Part shown: piece after piece, positions 57,801-64,000 of the stretch
How positions within the stretch are numbered: the first letter of the stretch is position 1
How the letters are laid out: the number at the start of each line of letters is the position of its first letter
DNA from: Tenrec ecaudatus
Lineage: Eukaryota; Chordata; Mammalia; Afrosoricida; Tenrecidae
Reading direction: 5' to 3'
NCBI RefSeq assembly: GCF_050624435.1
Contig: NC_134542.1
Span: 8,428,497 to 8,492,496 of the forward strand
Length of the DNA stretch: 64,000 nt
Position numbers and translations under genes: made by a program
Notes under the pieces: model-generated
The model's database searches: none
What the model saw: the letters and a program-made list of their open reading frames with translations, nothing else
Told to the model about the DNA's origin: nothing

Positions 57801-60694
57801 AACAGAAATGAAGAAGGAGGGGCACCCCCAGGAAACACCCCACCCACCACGGAGAATCAGGCATGGTAAAGATCTAGGGGGGTGGGCAGTCTCCAAGGGC
57901 CCAAACCAGGGGGAATCCAGAGCTGGTTTGAGTTAAGCCAGTGTTTTCCACCTGCAGAGACTCTTATGATGTCTCTTTTCTTATGCCCTCCACCAGCGAC
58001 ATTTTTACACCACAAATGTAGGTCTATGTGTGGCCTGTCTGTACAAATGTACAATGTGTGTATTAACTATATGAGCCTTTTTTAATCCTCTGAGAACCAG
58101 TGTTTGCCCCTTTGGAGACAAGACACCCCTGCACACACACACGCACGCACACGGGGCCTGCATACTCTTAGCACAGTGGGTCAGCAGTAGAGTCCCACCT
58201 TGCATGCAGTATACCCTGGCTTGAGTACCGCCTGGTGAGCCCTTCATGGGAGGCTTGCCTGGTGCCATGATGGGAACAGGTTTCGGTGGACTGTCTAATC
58301 TAAGACAAACTGGGAGGAAAGTCCTGGGAATCTGCTGCTGTAAATCAGCCAGTAAAATCTATGGATCACAATGGTCTGACCCAAAGCGGATCCTGGGGCA
58401 CGCACAAGACCAGGCAGGGGGTTTGTTCTATGTGCACAAGTTGGGTCCAACTGGACCGCAGCTATCCACGAGGCGTGTTTTCGTGACTGCATCGAAGCAC
58501 CAAGCTGTGGATCGAGTTTTCTCCGGGTGCCAGCTCCATGGCTCTCCCATGGCCTTTCTAGAAAACCAGGCCAGAGGAGCTCCTCGTCGACACAGCTGCT
58601 CAGAGACACCCAGAGCCGTGGCTGCGGGGTCCAGGTTCTCATAAGAGGATGGGGGTTAAATCACTCCTCCCTTTGCAAGCAGGACCCCCATTTCTGCAGT
58701 GAGTCAGTGCCAGCAGCTAAAGCAGCCGTTCTCAACCTGCGGGTCTCGACCTCTTTGGGGGTCGAATGACCCTCTCACAGAGGTTTCCTGATTCATGCAG
58801 TAACAATATTCCAGTGATGAAGTAGCAACGAAAATAATGTTATGGTTGGGGGGGGGTTCCACAACCGTATTGAAGGGTCATGGCATTAGGAAGGTAGAAA
58901 ACCACTGCTGTATAATCTCTGCTGAAATCTGCCCACATGGGAGACCCTGCTGGCGTTTGGAACACTGGTGGCGTGGATGTTGGTTATCCAGCACATCTTC
59001 ATGTACCGGATAATTCAACCCTTCTTCATTTAAAAATAAAACCGAATATTATTTTTATTTTTCCCATACAGTTATCTCCCTCCCCCCCCTTTTTTTATCA
59101 TCCCAACATAATAGGAAAATAGGAGACATTTTACTTTAAAACCGTTGACACTGTAGGCTCAGAGATCACCATTTGCAGCCTTGAAAGATGCTTTTTTTTT
59201 TTAGAGAGGAAGAGAAAAAGATTTAGCTGGTCACATCTGGAAAGAAGGAAGAAGATAAGCCTCACAAGAGGTAAGCAAGGAGGGTGGTCATTGTTCTCTG
59301 TGCTTCCCTTACATGGCTGACCAGCATGACCTTCGCCCCAGCCACATGGTCTCTGAGGTATCTTAGAGTGACTGGCTTTCCCTGCTTCTAAGCCTCCTCA
59401 TCAAAGGGCCCCCTCCCACAGAAGAAGGGGAAGCCCAGACACCACTGTGTTAGGGTGGATTGCCTAGAGAAACAAATCCAGAGACCCTCGTATAGTATAT
59501 GTGTAAGAGAGAGCTTTACATCAAGAAATGATCATATATCAGGAAAACACCCCAGCCCAGTCCAGATCAAATACATAAGTCCAATACTAGTACATAAATC
59601 CGTCTTCAGACTCACATAGCCACATGTAATTATACAGAATGCAGGAAGACCACAGGCCAGTGGATGGCAGGTCTTGTGGATCCAGTGGTGATGTAAGCAT
59701 CTCAGCACTGGTCGGGGTCTCCACGTGGCTGCTACACCTTCAGAGGTCTGGCTCCATCCATGTGTCTTCTCCACAGGGTGTCTCTCAGGGGCGGAGCATG
59801 GGTCCTGGCTCCAGCAAGCTATTTATCTCCTTAGCGCCTCCAAATGAGGTCATCAAGCTACGACCTGATTGACAGGCTAGACTCCACCCCTTCACTCTGA
59901 CTTCTCAAATTGACACCAGATCATGTAACTACCACAGTCAACAAACTGCAACCTGATTGACAGGCGAAGCTGCACCCACATACACTTTTATATCTTCAAG
60001 TCGACACAAAATTATGTAACTACCACAACTGGGCTGGTACAATCCCACCTTCTCTTGTTTGGTCAAGAAGGAACAGTGGTGAGAATTAACCCAGAGTGTC
60101 ACTGAATTTTAACATTGGGATGTGTCTAGTTCAGGGTCAGAACTAGGAAGACTAGACAGGGGAAGCCTCCATCGGCAAGCAGAATTCAGACTCACAAACC
60201 CAAATTGGAATTTGACCTGAACTCACCGAGCAGAGCTTTCCAAACCACCTCTGCCTATTTGGACCTGCTCATGAAATACCCCTTCATAGGAAAAAAAAAT
60301 CCATGAAACGGCTTTTTATTTCTGGCTCTCCTACTTTAATCCCTTTATTATCTTTATCATCTCGAGAGAAACCAGAAGAAAATGGTGAGTTTGGGGAAGT
60401 ACACACAAGAGAGAAATAACTCTAGAGAAAGGAGTTACGGAGCTCTCCTGAAAGGGTGGGGCTGGAAAAACAAGACAAAGGTCCAGAAATGGAGAGGGGG
60501 GCATTCACTGGGGACCCCACGTAAAACTCTTCACTGTGGTCCAGAGACAGCCTCACCTGCTCTTGGAATCCCAGAGAAGCTCCCAGTGCTGGATGAAGTG
60601 CTTCAAATGAAGAAGAACTCAAGCCATCAATCAAAGGCCATGACAAGACTCCAAAGGACAAGGACTGCCTGTGCCCACACACCCAAGCCAGAGG
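42682..60694 (+). CDS. SP110-like nuclear body protein, 5' part of gene (multi-exon)
   Basis: The predicted coding exons are 42682-42828, 46701-46869, 49774-49857, 51193-51276, 52706-52783, 54634-54753, 55896-55928 (tentative), 56048-56197, 57785-57865, 59205-59270, 60367-60384 (tentative) and 60545-60694. They encode about 390 residues: an HSR/Sp100 oligomerisation domain (residues 1-105), then acidic segments, KKRKR-type nuclear-localisation clusters and two 50-residue repeats. The order and phrasing fit SP110, an interferon-inducible PML-body component, better than SP100 or SP140. From exon 3 on, every junction is phase 1. SAND, PHD and bromodomain exons are missing and are expected to the right of the window. 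The exon matching human exon 4 was not found, but the phases on either side join without it. Confidence 0.9.
43376..43484 (-). mobile_element. AfroSINE 5' half
   Basis: 'cctggtgggtgctagccactgacc' and 'accattacaccactaggg' are the reversed head of an AfroSINE. The tail is missing. Confidence 0.65.
43570..44080 (+). mobile_element. Chimeric LTR: family A start, family B end
   Basis: The left part (TGTTAGCCTGGG, 'cagatgcaatgatg') follows family A. From about 43910 the sequence ('gcagagaactggctaaggca', 'gagccatttatctctccgcc', 'ggttggcacaataa') follows family B. No clear target duplication is seen. The two halves join without an obvious boundary repeat. Confidence 0.7.
45886..46105 (+). mobile_element. 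AfroSINE
   Basis: 'ggctgcaaggtcagaagttt', 'ccaccagctgctcctcagga', and the tail 'caatcaactcgatggcagtg' with a following T/G-rich run. Confidence 0.8.
46701..46869 (+). CDS. SP110 exon, HSR domain part 2
   Basis: It follows the acceptor tgattttaag and starts [15 protein letters not shown]. It completes the HSR helices with [21 protein letters not shown] and SFKR, then ends in phase 1 at the donor GTAATG. At 169 nt it sets the phase-1 register used by all later exons. Confidence 0.92.
47272..47485 (+). repeat. MIR (ancient CORE-SINE)
   Basis: The phrase 'gtgcttactgtgtgccaggc', the following 'ccatttacagatcaggaaat' and the end 'gagtgacagagccaggagac' match the consensus landmarks of the mammalian-wide MIR. 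Confidence 0.8.
48175..48746 (+). mobile_element. Family A solo-LTR-like element, copy 6
   Basis: Perfect 5-bp duplication CTGGG (48170-48174 and 48747-48751). The ends are TGTGTTAGTCTGAA and GCAACACTACA. It inserted in the SP110 intron in the sense orientation. Confidence 0.85.
49010..49658 (+). mobile_element. MLT1-like LTR, interrupted by SPIN
   Basis: 'tcctagggcttctgtaacaa' at the start, 'aaagacaccggccttattgg' in the middle and 'ggggaacacaattcaaccct' at the end are landmarks of ancient ERVL-MaLR (MLT1-like) LTRs. The SPIN copy at 49147-49343 splits it. Confidence 0.7.
49147..49343 (+). mobile_element. SPIN-type hAT short element, copy 2
   Basis: The 197-bp element has ends CAGCAGTTCTCAACC and GGTTGAGAACCACTG and a perfect 8-bp target duplication CTCTAGAG (49139-49146 and 49344-49351). 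The interior is like copy 1 in the opposite orientation. It landed inside an old LTR, so it is younger than that LTR. Confidence 0.95.
49774..49857 (+). CDS. SP110 exon, 84 nt, copy 1 of a duplicated type
   Basis: Acceptor cctcttctcag, donor GTAATG, phase 1-1. It encodes SANLASK...[16 protein letters not shown], similar in layout to the acidic segment after the HSR domain in SP110. Its length and GPVQ ending match the exon at 51193, which suggests exon duplication. Confidence 0.8.
50068..50185 (-). mobile_element. AfroSINE 3' part
   Basis: 'gagctgattccaactcatgg' and 'gcagaactgctccgtagacc' are the reversed AfroSINE tail and body. Confidence 0.7.
50186..51192. other. SP110 intron, nothing recognised
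   Basis: AT-rich intronic DNA without a repeat I can name. Confidence 0.4.
51193..51276 (+). CDS. SP110 exon, 84 nt, copy 2 of a duplicated type
   Basis: Acceptor ttctcttctcag, donor GTAATT, phase 1-1. It encodes [20 protein letters not shown], which closely resembles the IRDKED segment of human SP110. It has the same length and the same last four residues as the exon at 49774. Confidence 0.85.
51277..52705. other. SP110 intron, nothing recognised
   Basis: Unclassified intronic DNA. Short open frames on both strands lack splice support. Confidence 0.4.
52706..52783 (+). CDS. SP110 exon, acidic SPEP segment
   Basis: Acceptor tattttggcag, donor GTGAGG, 78 nt, phase 1-1. It encodes [20 protein letters not shown], matching the SPEPNDPEE segment of SP110. 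Confidence 0.87.
52784..54332. other. SP110 intron, pyrimidine-rich, nothing recognised
   Basis: The 53.2-54.3 kb part is C/T-rich on the plus strand and free of stops over short stretches, but no domain or paired splice sites support an exon. Confidence 0.4.
54333..54505 (+). mobile_element. AfroSINE
   Basis: 'cttggtggagtagtggttac', 'gaaggtcagcagttcaaaac', 'gggttgctatgagtcagcgt', then the tail 'tgactcacggcagtg'. It lies about 130 bp upstream of the NLS exon. Confidence 0.85.
54634..54753 (+). CDS. SP110 exon, basic NLS segment, copy 1
   Basis: Acceptor ttgatttcaag, donor GTATGT, 120 nt, phase 1-1. It encodes [18 protein letters not shown], a bipartite basic cluster in the position of the SP110 nuclear-localisation signal. 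A second, shorter version is at 59205. Confidence 0.88.
54754..55645. other. SP110 intron, nothing recognised
   Basis: Unclassified intronic DNA between the NLS exon and an L1 3' end. Confidence 0.35.
55646..55880 (-). mobile_element. Short L1 3' end with a microsatellite
   Basis: 'attttattgggggctcctat' at the left and 'ttctacttgagcccttggta' at the right are the reversed L1 3' terminus. An (ATCC)n expansion lies within it at 55672-55732. Confidence 0.75.
55672..55732. repeat. (ATCC)n microsatellite
   Basis: About 15 perfect CATC/ATCC units. Confidence 0.95.
55896..55928 (+). CDS. Possible 33-nt SP110 exon
   Basis: Acceptor ttggttgcag, donor GTATCT, phase 1-1, encoding [11 protein letters not shown]. 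It has no clear human match. A second tiny exon in the same place relative to the duplicated 150-nt exon (60367) supports it, but transcript evidence is lacking. Confidence 0.5.
56048..56197 (+). CDS. SP110 exon, 150-nt repeat module, copy 1
   Basis: Acceptor tgaacccag, donor GTAAGC, phase 1-1. It encodes [19 protein letters not shown] and ends [17 protein letters not shown]. Human SP110 carries the same 50-residue unit twice (GIQEKLQVVDKVTQRKDD type). The second copy here is at 60545. Confidence 0.9.
56653..57320 (+). mobile_element. MER5-like (hAT-Charlie) element split by an AfroSINE
   Basis: 'agcacttctcaagcctttgg' and 'gaccccaaagagctttggtt' match the start of MER5-type nonautonomous hAT elements. 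The remainder resumes at about 57150, after an AfroSINE (about 56890-57062, tail 'gaatgaactcgatggccgtg') and a G run at 57058-57072. Confidence 0.6.
57483..57574. repeat. Short direct duplication
   Basis: A segment of about 45 bp starting 'ggaggggtcactttgagagc' occurs twice, 48 bp apart, with a few differences. Confidence 0.85.
57785..57865 (+). CDS. SP110 exon, 81 nt, linker
   Basis: Acceptor ctttttcacag, donor GTAAAG, phase 1-1. It encodes [18 protein letters not shown], which corresponds to the SEMNEGKRSQKTPSTPRR linker of human SP110. Only one copy lies in the window. Confidence 0.85.
57866..58167. other. SP110 intron, nothing recognised
   Basis: Unclassified, with a short (AC)n near 58130. 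Confidence 0.35.
58168..58470 (+). mobile_element. Second-type SINE
   Basis: 'gtgggtcagcagtagagtcc' and 'ggcttgagtaccgcc' form a tRNA-like head. 'gggaacaggtttcggtggac' and 'gactgggaggaaagtcc'-like phrases match the body at 39.5 and 42.2 kb. Confidence 0.55.
58723..58907 (+). mobile_element. SPIN-type hAT short element, copy 3
   Basis: The ends are CAGCCGTTCTCAACC and GGTAGAAAACCACTG, with the same 185-bp internal layout as the other two copies. Its target duplication is not clear. It is the most diverged copy. Confidence 0.85.
58908..59204. other. SP110 intron, nothing recognised
   Basis: Unclassified sequence ending in the T-rich acceptor tract of the second NLS exon. Confidence 0.35.
59205..59270 (+). 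CDS. SP110 exon, basic NLS segment, copy 2
   Basis: Acceptor after a run of T (tttttttag), donor GTAAGC, 66 nt, phase 1-1. It encodes [17 protein letters not shown], a second version of the KKRKR exon at 54634 with a shorter end. Confidence 0.75.
59446..60027 (+). mobile_element. Family A solo-LTR-like element with doubled 3' end
   Basis: It begins TGTGTTAGGGTGGA. The end motif GTAACTACCACA occurs twice, at 59925-59936 and 60016-60027. The 90-bp terminal segment containing 'cctgattgacaggc' is repeated in tandem. The target duplication is unclear. Confidence 0.7.
60367..60384 (+). CDS. Possible 18-nt SP110 micro-exon
   Basis: Acceptor after a pyrimidine-rich run (tatcatctcgag), donor GTGAGT, phase 1-1, encoding EKPEEN. 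It lies about 160 bp before the second 150-nt exon, as the 33-nt exon does before the first. It is very short and unproven. Confidence 0.4.
60545..60694 (+). CDS. SP110 exon, 150-nt repeat module, copy 2
   Basis: Acceptor ctgtggtccag, donor GTAAGT, phase 1-1. It encodes [19 protein letters not shown] and ends [17 protein letters not shown], a clear paralogue of the exon at 56048. The following intron sequence is also paralogous. This is the last exon I can recognise; the gene continues beyond the window. Confidence 0.87.
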
Positions 60695-60961
60695 GTAAGT
60701 CCGATGCTGGAATCTGCCATGAGGATGTCTCCAGGTTGGAGGAGCTTGTATGGCTCGGCATGGGGTGAGGGAGATGTGCAAAGTAATCACAGAAGGAGGG
60801 ATGGGTGCAGAGAAAGAGGCTGAGGTGAGGCAAGTGGGACAGAGAGAGCAAGGATCTGAGAGGAGTGGTCAGAAGACGTCAATGAGTCCTCAAGGTGCAG
60901 TTGACTTCTTCACCTTGGCTGTGGCCATTGGGGATACTTCCCAGGGTCCAATGTTGGTTTC

Positions 60962-61004
60962 TGTGTTAGTCTAGGTTGACTAGAGTAACAGAGCCGGAGA
61001 CACT

Positions 61005-61048
<44 letters not shown>

Positions 61049-61415
61049 TTATATCTAGAAGCAACTATCCATCAATAAAACATCCCAGTCCAGATCAAGT
61101 CCATAAGTTCTATATTAGCCCATATGTCCTACATTAGCCCATAAATTCCTCTTGAGACTCAACGCAGCATGTGCAATGGTGACGAATGCAAGAAGATCAC
61201 TGGCTGGCGAGTAGAAAGTCGTCTGGATCCAGTGGAGGTGGACACATCTCCACGTGGCTCCTCCAGCTCTCTGAGTGTCTCAACAGCAGGAGAGTGAGAG
61301 AGTGTGCCCCGCCTTCAGTGAGCTATTTATCTCCTCACCTCCACATGAGATCATCTAACTCCACGCCTTCGCTTTTAAGACCTTCAAGTTGACAGGGGAT
61401 TATGTAACTACCACC
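60962..61415 (+). mobile_element. Family A solo-LTR-like element, copy 8
   Basis: It starts TGTGTTAGTCTAGG and ends GTAACTACCACC. The flanks GTTTC (60957-60961) and ATTTC (61416-61420) match at 4 of 5 bases. An (AC)n run at 61006-61046 expanded near the 5' end. Confidence 0.8.
61006..61046. repeat. (AC)n microsatellite
   Basis: About 20 perfect CA units inside a family A LTR. Confidence 0.95.
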
Positions 61416-61420
61416 ATTTC

Positions 61421-61945
61421 CATTAGTAGAGGGACCACTGCTGCTGAGCCCCATCTGCCCATTCGCTGATCTGGAAGGGCCCTCTCTGCTTCAGGCAGGC
61501 CCATTGGCTCCAATCTCAGGATGGACACAGTCTCAGGATGCCTGTTTCCTAAGGGCTCATGGCTCAAAATGAGAGCTTGGCCAAAGAAGTCTGCTTATCT
61601 AGAATTAACGCATACTGTAAAATGGCCCAAATTGATCACCAACAATTCCAGTCCCTTTAACCCCCCCTCCCATGCAGAACACCTCTGCTCTGTTGACTCA
61701 GGAGTGGCCATGAACTTGGCCAGGAAAAGTGCAGACAGAAGTGAGGGGTCACTTTCAGCCTCAACCTTTAGGAGCTCGTGCTAACAGTAACTGGGACCAG
61801 CAACATTCTAGACAGACGGACTCTGTCAGCCTGGAACCCTGAGTGTGGATGGGCTGACTGAGCCTCATCTCACCAGTGAGGAGCACATCGCATGAGAGGG
61901 ACCCAAGACTTTGTTATGAGCCAGGGCTCAGCCATCTGTATTCCA
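61421..61945. other. SP110 intron, nothing recognised
   Basis: No exon of the expected SAND-domain type is visible. Confidence 0.35.
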
Positions 61946-62125
61946 CATGGGCTAAGTAATAAAGATTTTAAACTTTGGGGGGCCATACACTGTCATGACT
62001 ACTCAAGTCCATTGTAGGAATGTGAAAGCAACCAGAGACAATGCGTAAGCAAATGAACTTGGCTGAGTTCCAATAAAATTTTATGTACAAAAACAGACCG
62101 GGGACTCAATTTGGCTTTGGACACA
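61946..62125 (-). mobile_element. Old hAT-like nonautonomous element fragment
   Basis: The phrases 'gttccaataaaattttatgt' and 'gagacaatgcgtaagcaaat' match a common mammalian nonautonomous hAT family in reverse orientation. I cannot name the subfamily with certainty. Confidence 0.5.
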
Positions 62126-62299
62126 ACAGTAATTTTCTATCACCTGTACATAACCTCTCAAATTTGAGGGGGTCATAAGTTAACACAGCATTTTCTAGCC
62201 TGACTGGTATTTTTAACATTAATGTTTAAAATAAATTGGTCATTAGAATTTGATTCTTTTGTGGCTCAGGCATCCATATTGACCATGTTTGTGTTATCC

Positions 62300-62480
62300 T
62301 TTGACAGAGCCCCTGTGGCATAGTGTTTAGTGCTGAGCTGCTAAAAGCAAGGTCAGCAGTTCGAAACCCGCAGCCACTCCACAAGAGAAAGAGGAGGCCT
62401 TCTACTCCCATAAAGGGTCAGGATCTCAGGATCCCCGGGAGCAGTTCTAGCCTGTGCTAGAGGGTCACGATGAGTCAGAC
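62300..62480 (+). mobile_element. AfroSINE, left arm of an inverted pair
   Basis: 'gagcccctgtggcatagtgt', 'caaggtcagcagttcgaaac', then 'gtcacgatgagtcagacctg' and the short tail. Confidence 0.85.
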
Positions 62481-62493
62481 CTGGTGCCATGGC

Positions 62494-62675
62494 AGCAAGT
62501 GGATTCCAATTCAGAGAAACCCCGCGGGACAGGGGAGAGCTGCCCCAGGGTTTTCAACTCTGCACACCTTTCTAGAAACAGGGTCACAGCATCCTCTTGC
62601 CGAGCAGCAGGTGGCTTCAAATTGCCAACCTTGCAGTCAGCAGCTGGGCGCTTAGCCACTGGATGACAAAGGCTC
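62494..62675 (-). mobile_element. AfroSINE, right arm of an inverted pair
   Basis: The reversed tail 'agtggattccaattcagaga' is at the left and the reversed head 'cgcttagccactggatgaca' at the right. It faces the copy at 62300-62480 tail to tail, with about 13 bp between. Confidence 0.85.
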
Positions 62676-62747
62676 CTAACTGCGTGTGTATAGGGCTTTT
62701 CTTTTTCAATTCTATTGGGTGAAATTACTCCACTGCTAGGCTTATCA

Positions 62748-62749
<2 letters not shown>

Positions 62750-62793
<44 letters not shown>
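62750..62793. repeat. (GT)n microsatellite
   Basis: About 22 perfect GT units. Confidence 0.95.
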
Positions 62794-62795
<2 letters not shown>

Positions 62796-63417
62796 CAACT
62801 AAGTTGAGTAGTTTGGGGCAGTGCAGAAGTCTGTCCTCTGTCTTTGCCAGTCTAGTTGACATCAAGATTTCTCCATCTGGGCACTATGGCCAATTGGGGC
62901 AGCGCTGTCTTGTGTAGAAACTGCCCTATGCATGGTAGGGGGGATGGCCAATCTCCTGTCTTCTACTTTCTGCATGCCAGTAACACAGCCAGACAGTGAC
63001 AGCCAAAAATGCCTCCAGGTGCTGCCAACTGCACCCTGGTGGTGGGGAAGTGGGAGCATCACTCCTTGCTCACTCCCTCGTCCTGCAGGTCCCCTCTGTG
63101 CAGTATTTATCAGGCTCCTCTCTGCACCAACTCCTGGCCTTTGCATCAAACGCATACAGTAAACGTGTGGAAACCTGGCTTCTGTCGGGTTTTTTCATTT
63201 TATGTCTATTAACACGAGTTCACTGCTGTCTACCAGTAAATGCTATCTGCTTTCCTTTCATCGGGGCTCATAGGTGAGCGACCTTCAAAAAGGTCATGAA
63301 AAAATGGAAAGAAAAGACACTGGAATGTTCCCACACACTCATATATCTTGTCTCACCAGCACGGTGGAGGGAGAAAACTACTTTAAAATGATGGCACTTG
63401 AAACTTGAAAACATAGA
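62794..63417. other. SP110 intron, nothing recognised
   Basis: Unclassified. Overlapping frames near 62.9-63.2 kb on both strands look fortuitous. Confidence 0.35.
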
Positions 63418-63418
63418 T

Positions 63419-63512
63419 ACTCTACTGTTATAAGAATTATTACTCTACTGTTATAAGAGGTTATTACTCTACTGTTATAAGAGGTTATTACTCTACTATT
63501 ATAAGAGGTTGT
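63419..63512. repeat. 24-bp minisatellite
   Basis: Four units of 'actctactgttataagagg' plus 'ttatt', with small differences in the first and last copies. Confidence 0.9.
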
Positions 63513-63559
63513 TAATATTTTAAAGGGAAGTGGGAGAAATAGGTATCTATTCAAATTCA

Positions 63560-63617
63560 ACAAAAACAAGAACCTCAAACTCACTGCCATCAAGTCCATT
63601 CTGCCTCACAGCGACTG
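63560..63617 (-). mobile_element. AfroSINE tail fragment
   Basis: 'aactcactgccatcaagtcc' and 'ctgcctcacagcgactg' are the reversed tail. The LTR that begins next truncates it. Confidence 0.6.
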
Positions 63618-64000
63618 CGTTAGACAGGGTTCTCTAGAGAAACAAGACCAGGACCCTTATGATTTTATGTATGTTTATATAAACAGATACATTTACAACA
63701 TAAGAAATAAACAGCTAATTAGGCTATAAAGCACTTCAAATGCCTCAGCTGGCAAGGCTGACTCCCTGCGAGACATCCCTGAGGAGAAGCCACATGGACC
63801 TGCCCCTGTGCAGCCCTGGATGCTGGAGAAGCCGCATGGAGACCCCTGCCAGCACTGGGATACTTACACCGCCACTGGTTCCAAAGACTTTCTACCCACT
63901 GGCCTGTGATCATCCTGCAGTCGGCGTCATTGCATGTGTTTTGAGTTTGTGGAGGACTTTATTAACCGGTGTTGGACATATGGGCTAATGTTGAACTTAA
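63618..64000 (+). mobile_element. Composite LTR: family B start joined to inverted family A, runs off the window
   Basis: 63618-63740 reads as the family B start (TTAGACAGGGTTCTCTAGAG). From about 63760 the sequence follows the reverse complement of family A ('cctgccagcactgggatact', 'ggcctgtgatcatcctgcag'). The right end lies outside the window. Confidence 0.65.

Noticed and set aside
61674..61783. Possible SP110 exon after 'cccatgcag' near 61674
   Set aside because: No donor in the right phase and no similarity to SAND-region or linker sequence.
1..64000. Elephant, hyrax or other afrotherian as source instead of tenrec
   Set aside because: AfroSINE and RTE fit all afrotherians, but SPIN elements with clean target duplications favour tenrec. 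This remains an inference from repeats; golden mole or elephant shrew is not formally excluded.

Overview
This window is vertebrate nuclear DNA from a placental mammal, most likely an afrotherian and probably a tenrec. Two repeat signatures support this. First, there are many AfroSINE-type tRNA-derived SINEs that share a 3' tail with RTE-class LINE fragments, a combination typical of Afrotheria. Second, there are three short SPIN-type hAT elements with matching terminal inverted repeats, two of them with good 8-bp target duplications. Among afrotherians I know of SPIN only from tenrec, so the species is inferred from repeats and not proven.

About 0-42 kb has no convincing cellular gene and is a dense landscape of nested repeats. 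It holds an old L1 split by two LTR-like insertions (1.7-3.9 kb), RTE fragments, AfroSINEs, several solo-LTR-like elements with 5-bp target duplications (families A and B here), and many 5'-truncated L1 copies made mostly of L1 3'UTR. The dominant object is a full-length L1 on the minus strand (39032 to 29988) with intact ORF1 and ORF2, a GC-rich 5'UTR, a 3'UTR of about 2.6 kb, a probable 3' transduction of about 200 bp, and a perfect 15-bp target-site duplication.

From 42.68 kb to the right edge, on the plus strand, lies the 5' part of a member of the SP100/SP140 nuclear-body family. It matches SP110 best: an HSR (Sp100) domain on two exons, then a string of small phase-1 exons carrying acidic, basic KKRKR-type and 50-residue repeat segments. 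The SAND, PHD and bromodomain exons are not here and should lie beyond 64 kb. A block of NLS exon, tiny exon and 150-nt exon occurs twice (54.6-56.2 and 59.2-60.7 kb). Homologous intron sequence follows the 150-nt exon in each copy, so this is a tandem genomic duplication inside the gene.

The L1 5'UTR lies about 3.6 kb upstream of the first SP110 coding exon and points away from it. Any antisense promoter activity there would run toward SP110. The gene's introns hold further LTR-A copies, SPIN elements, AfroSINEs (including an inverted tail-to-tail pair), an MLT1-like LTR, a MIR and a MER5-like element.
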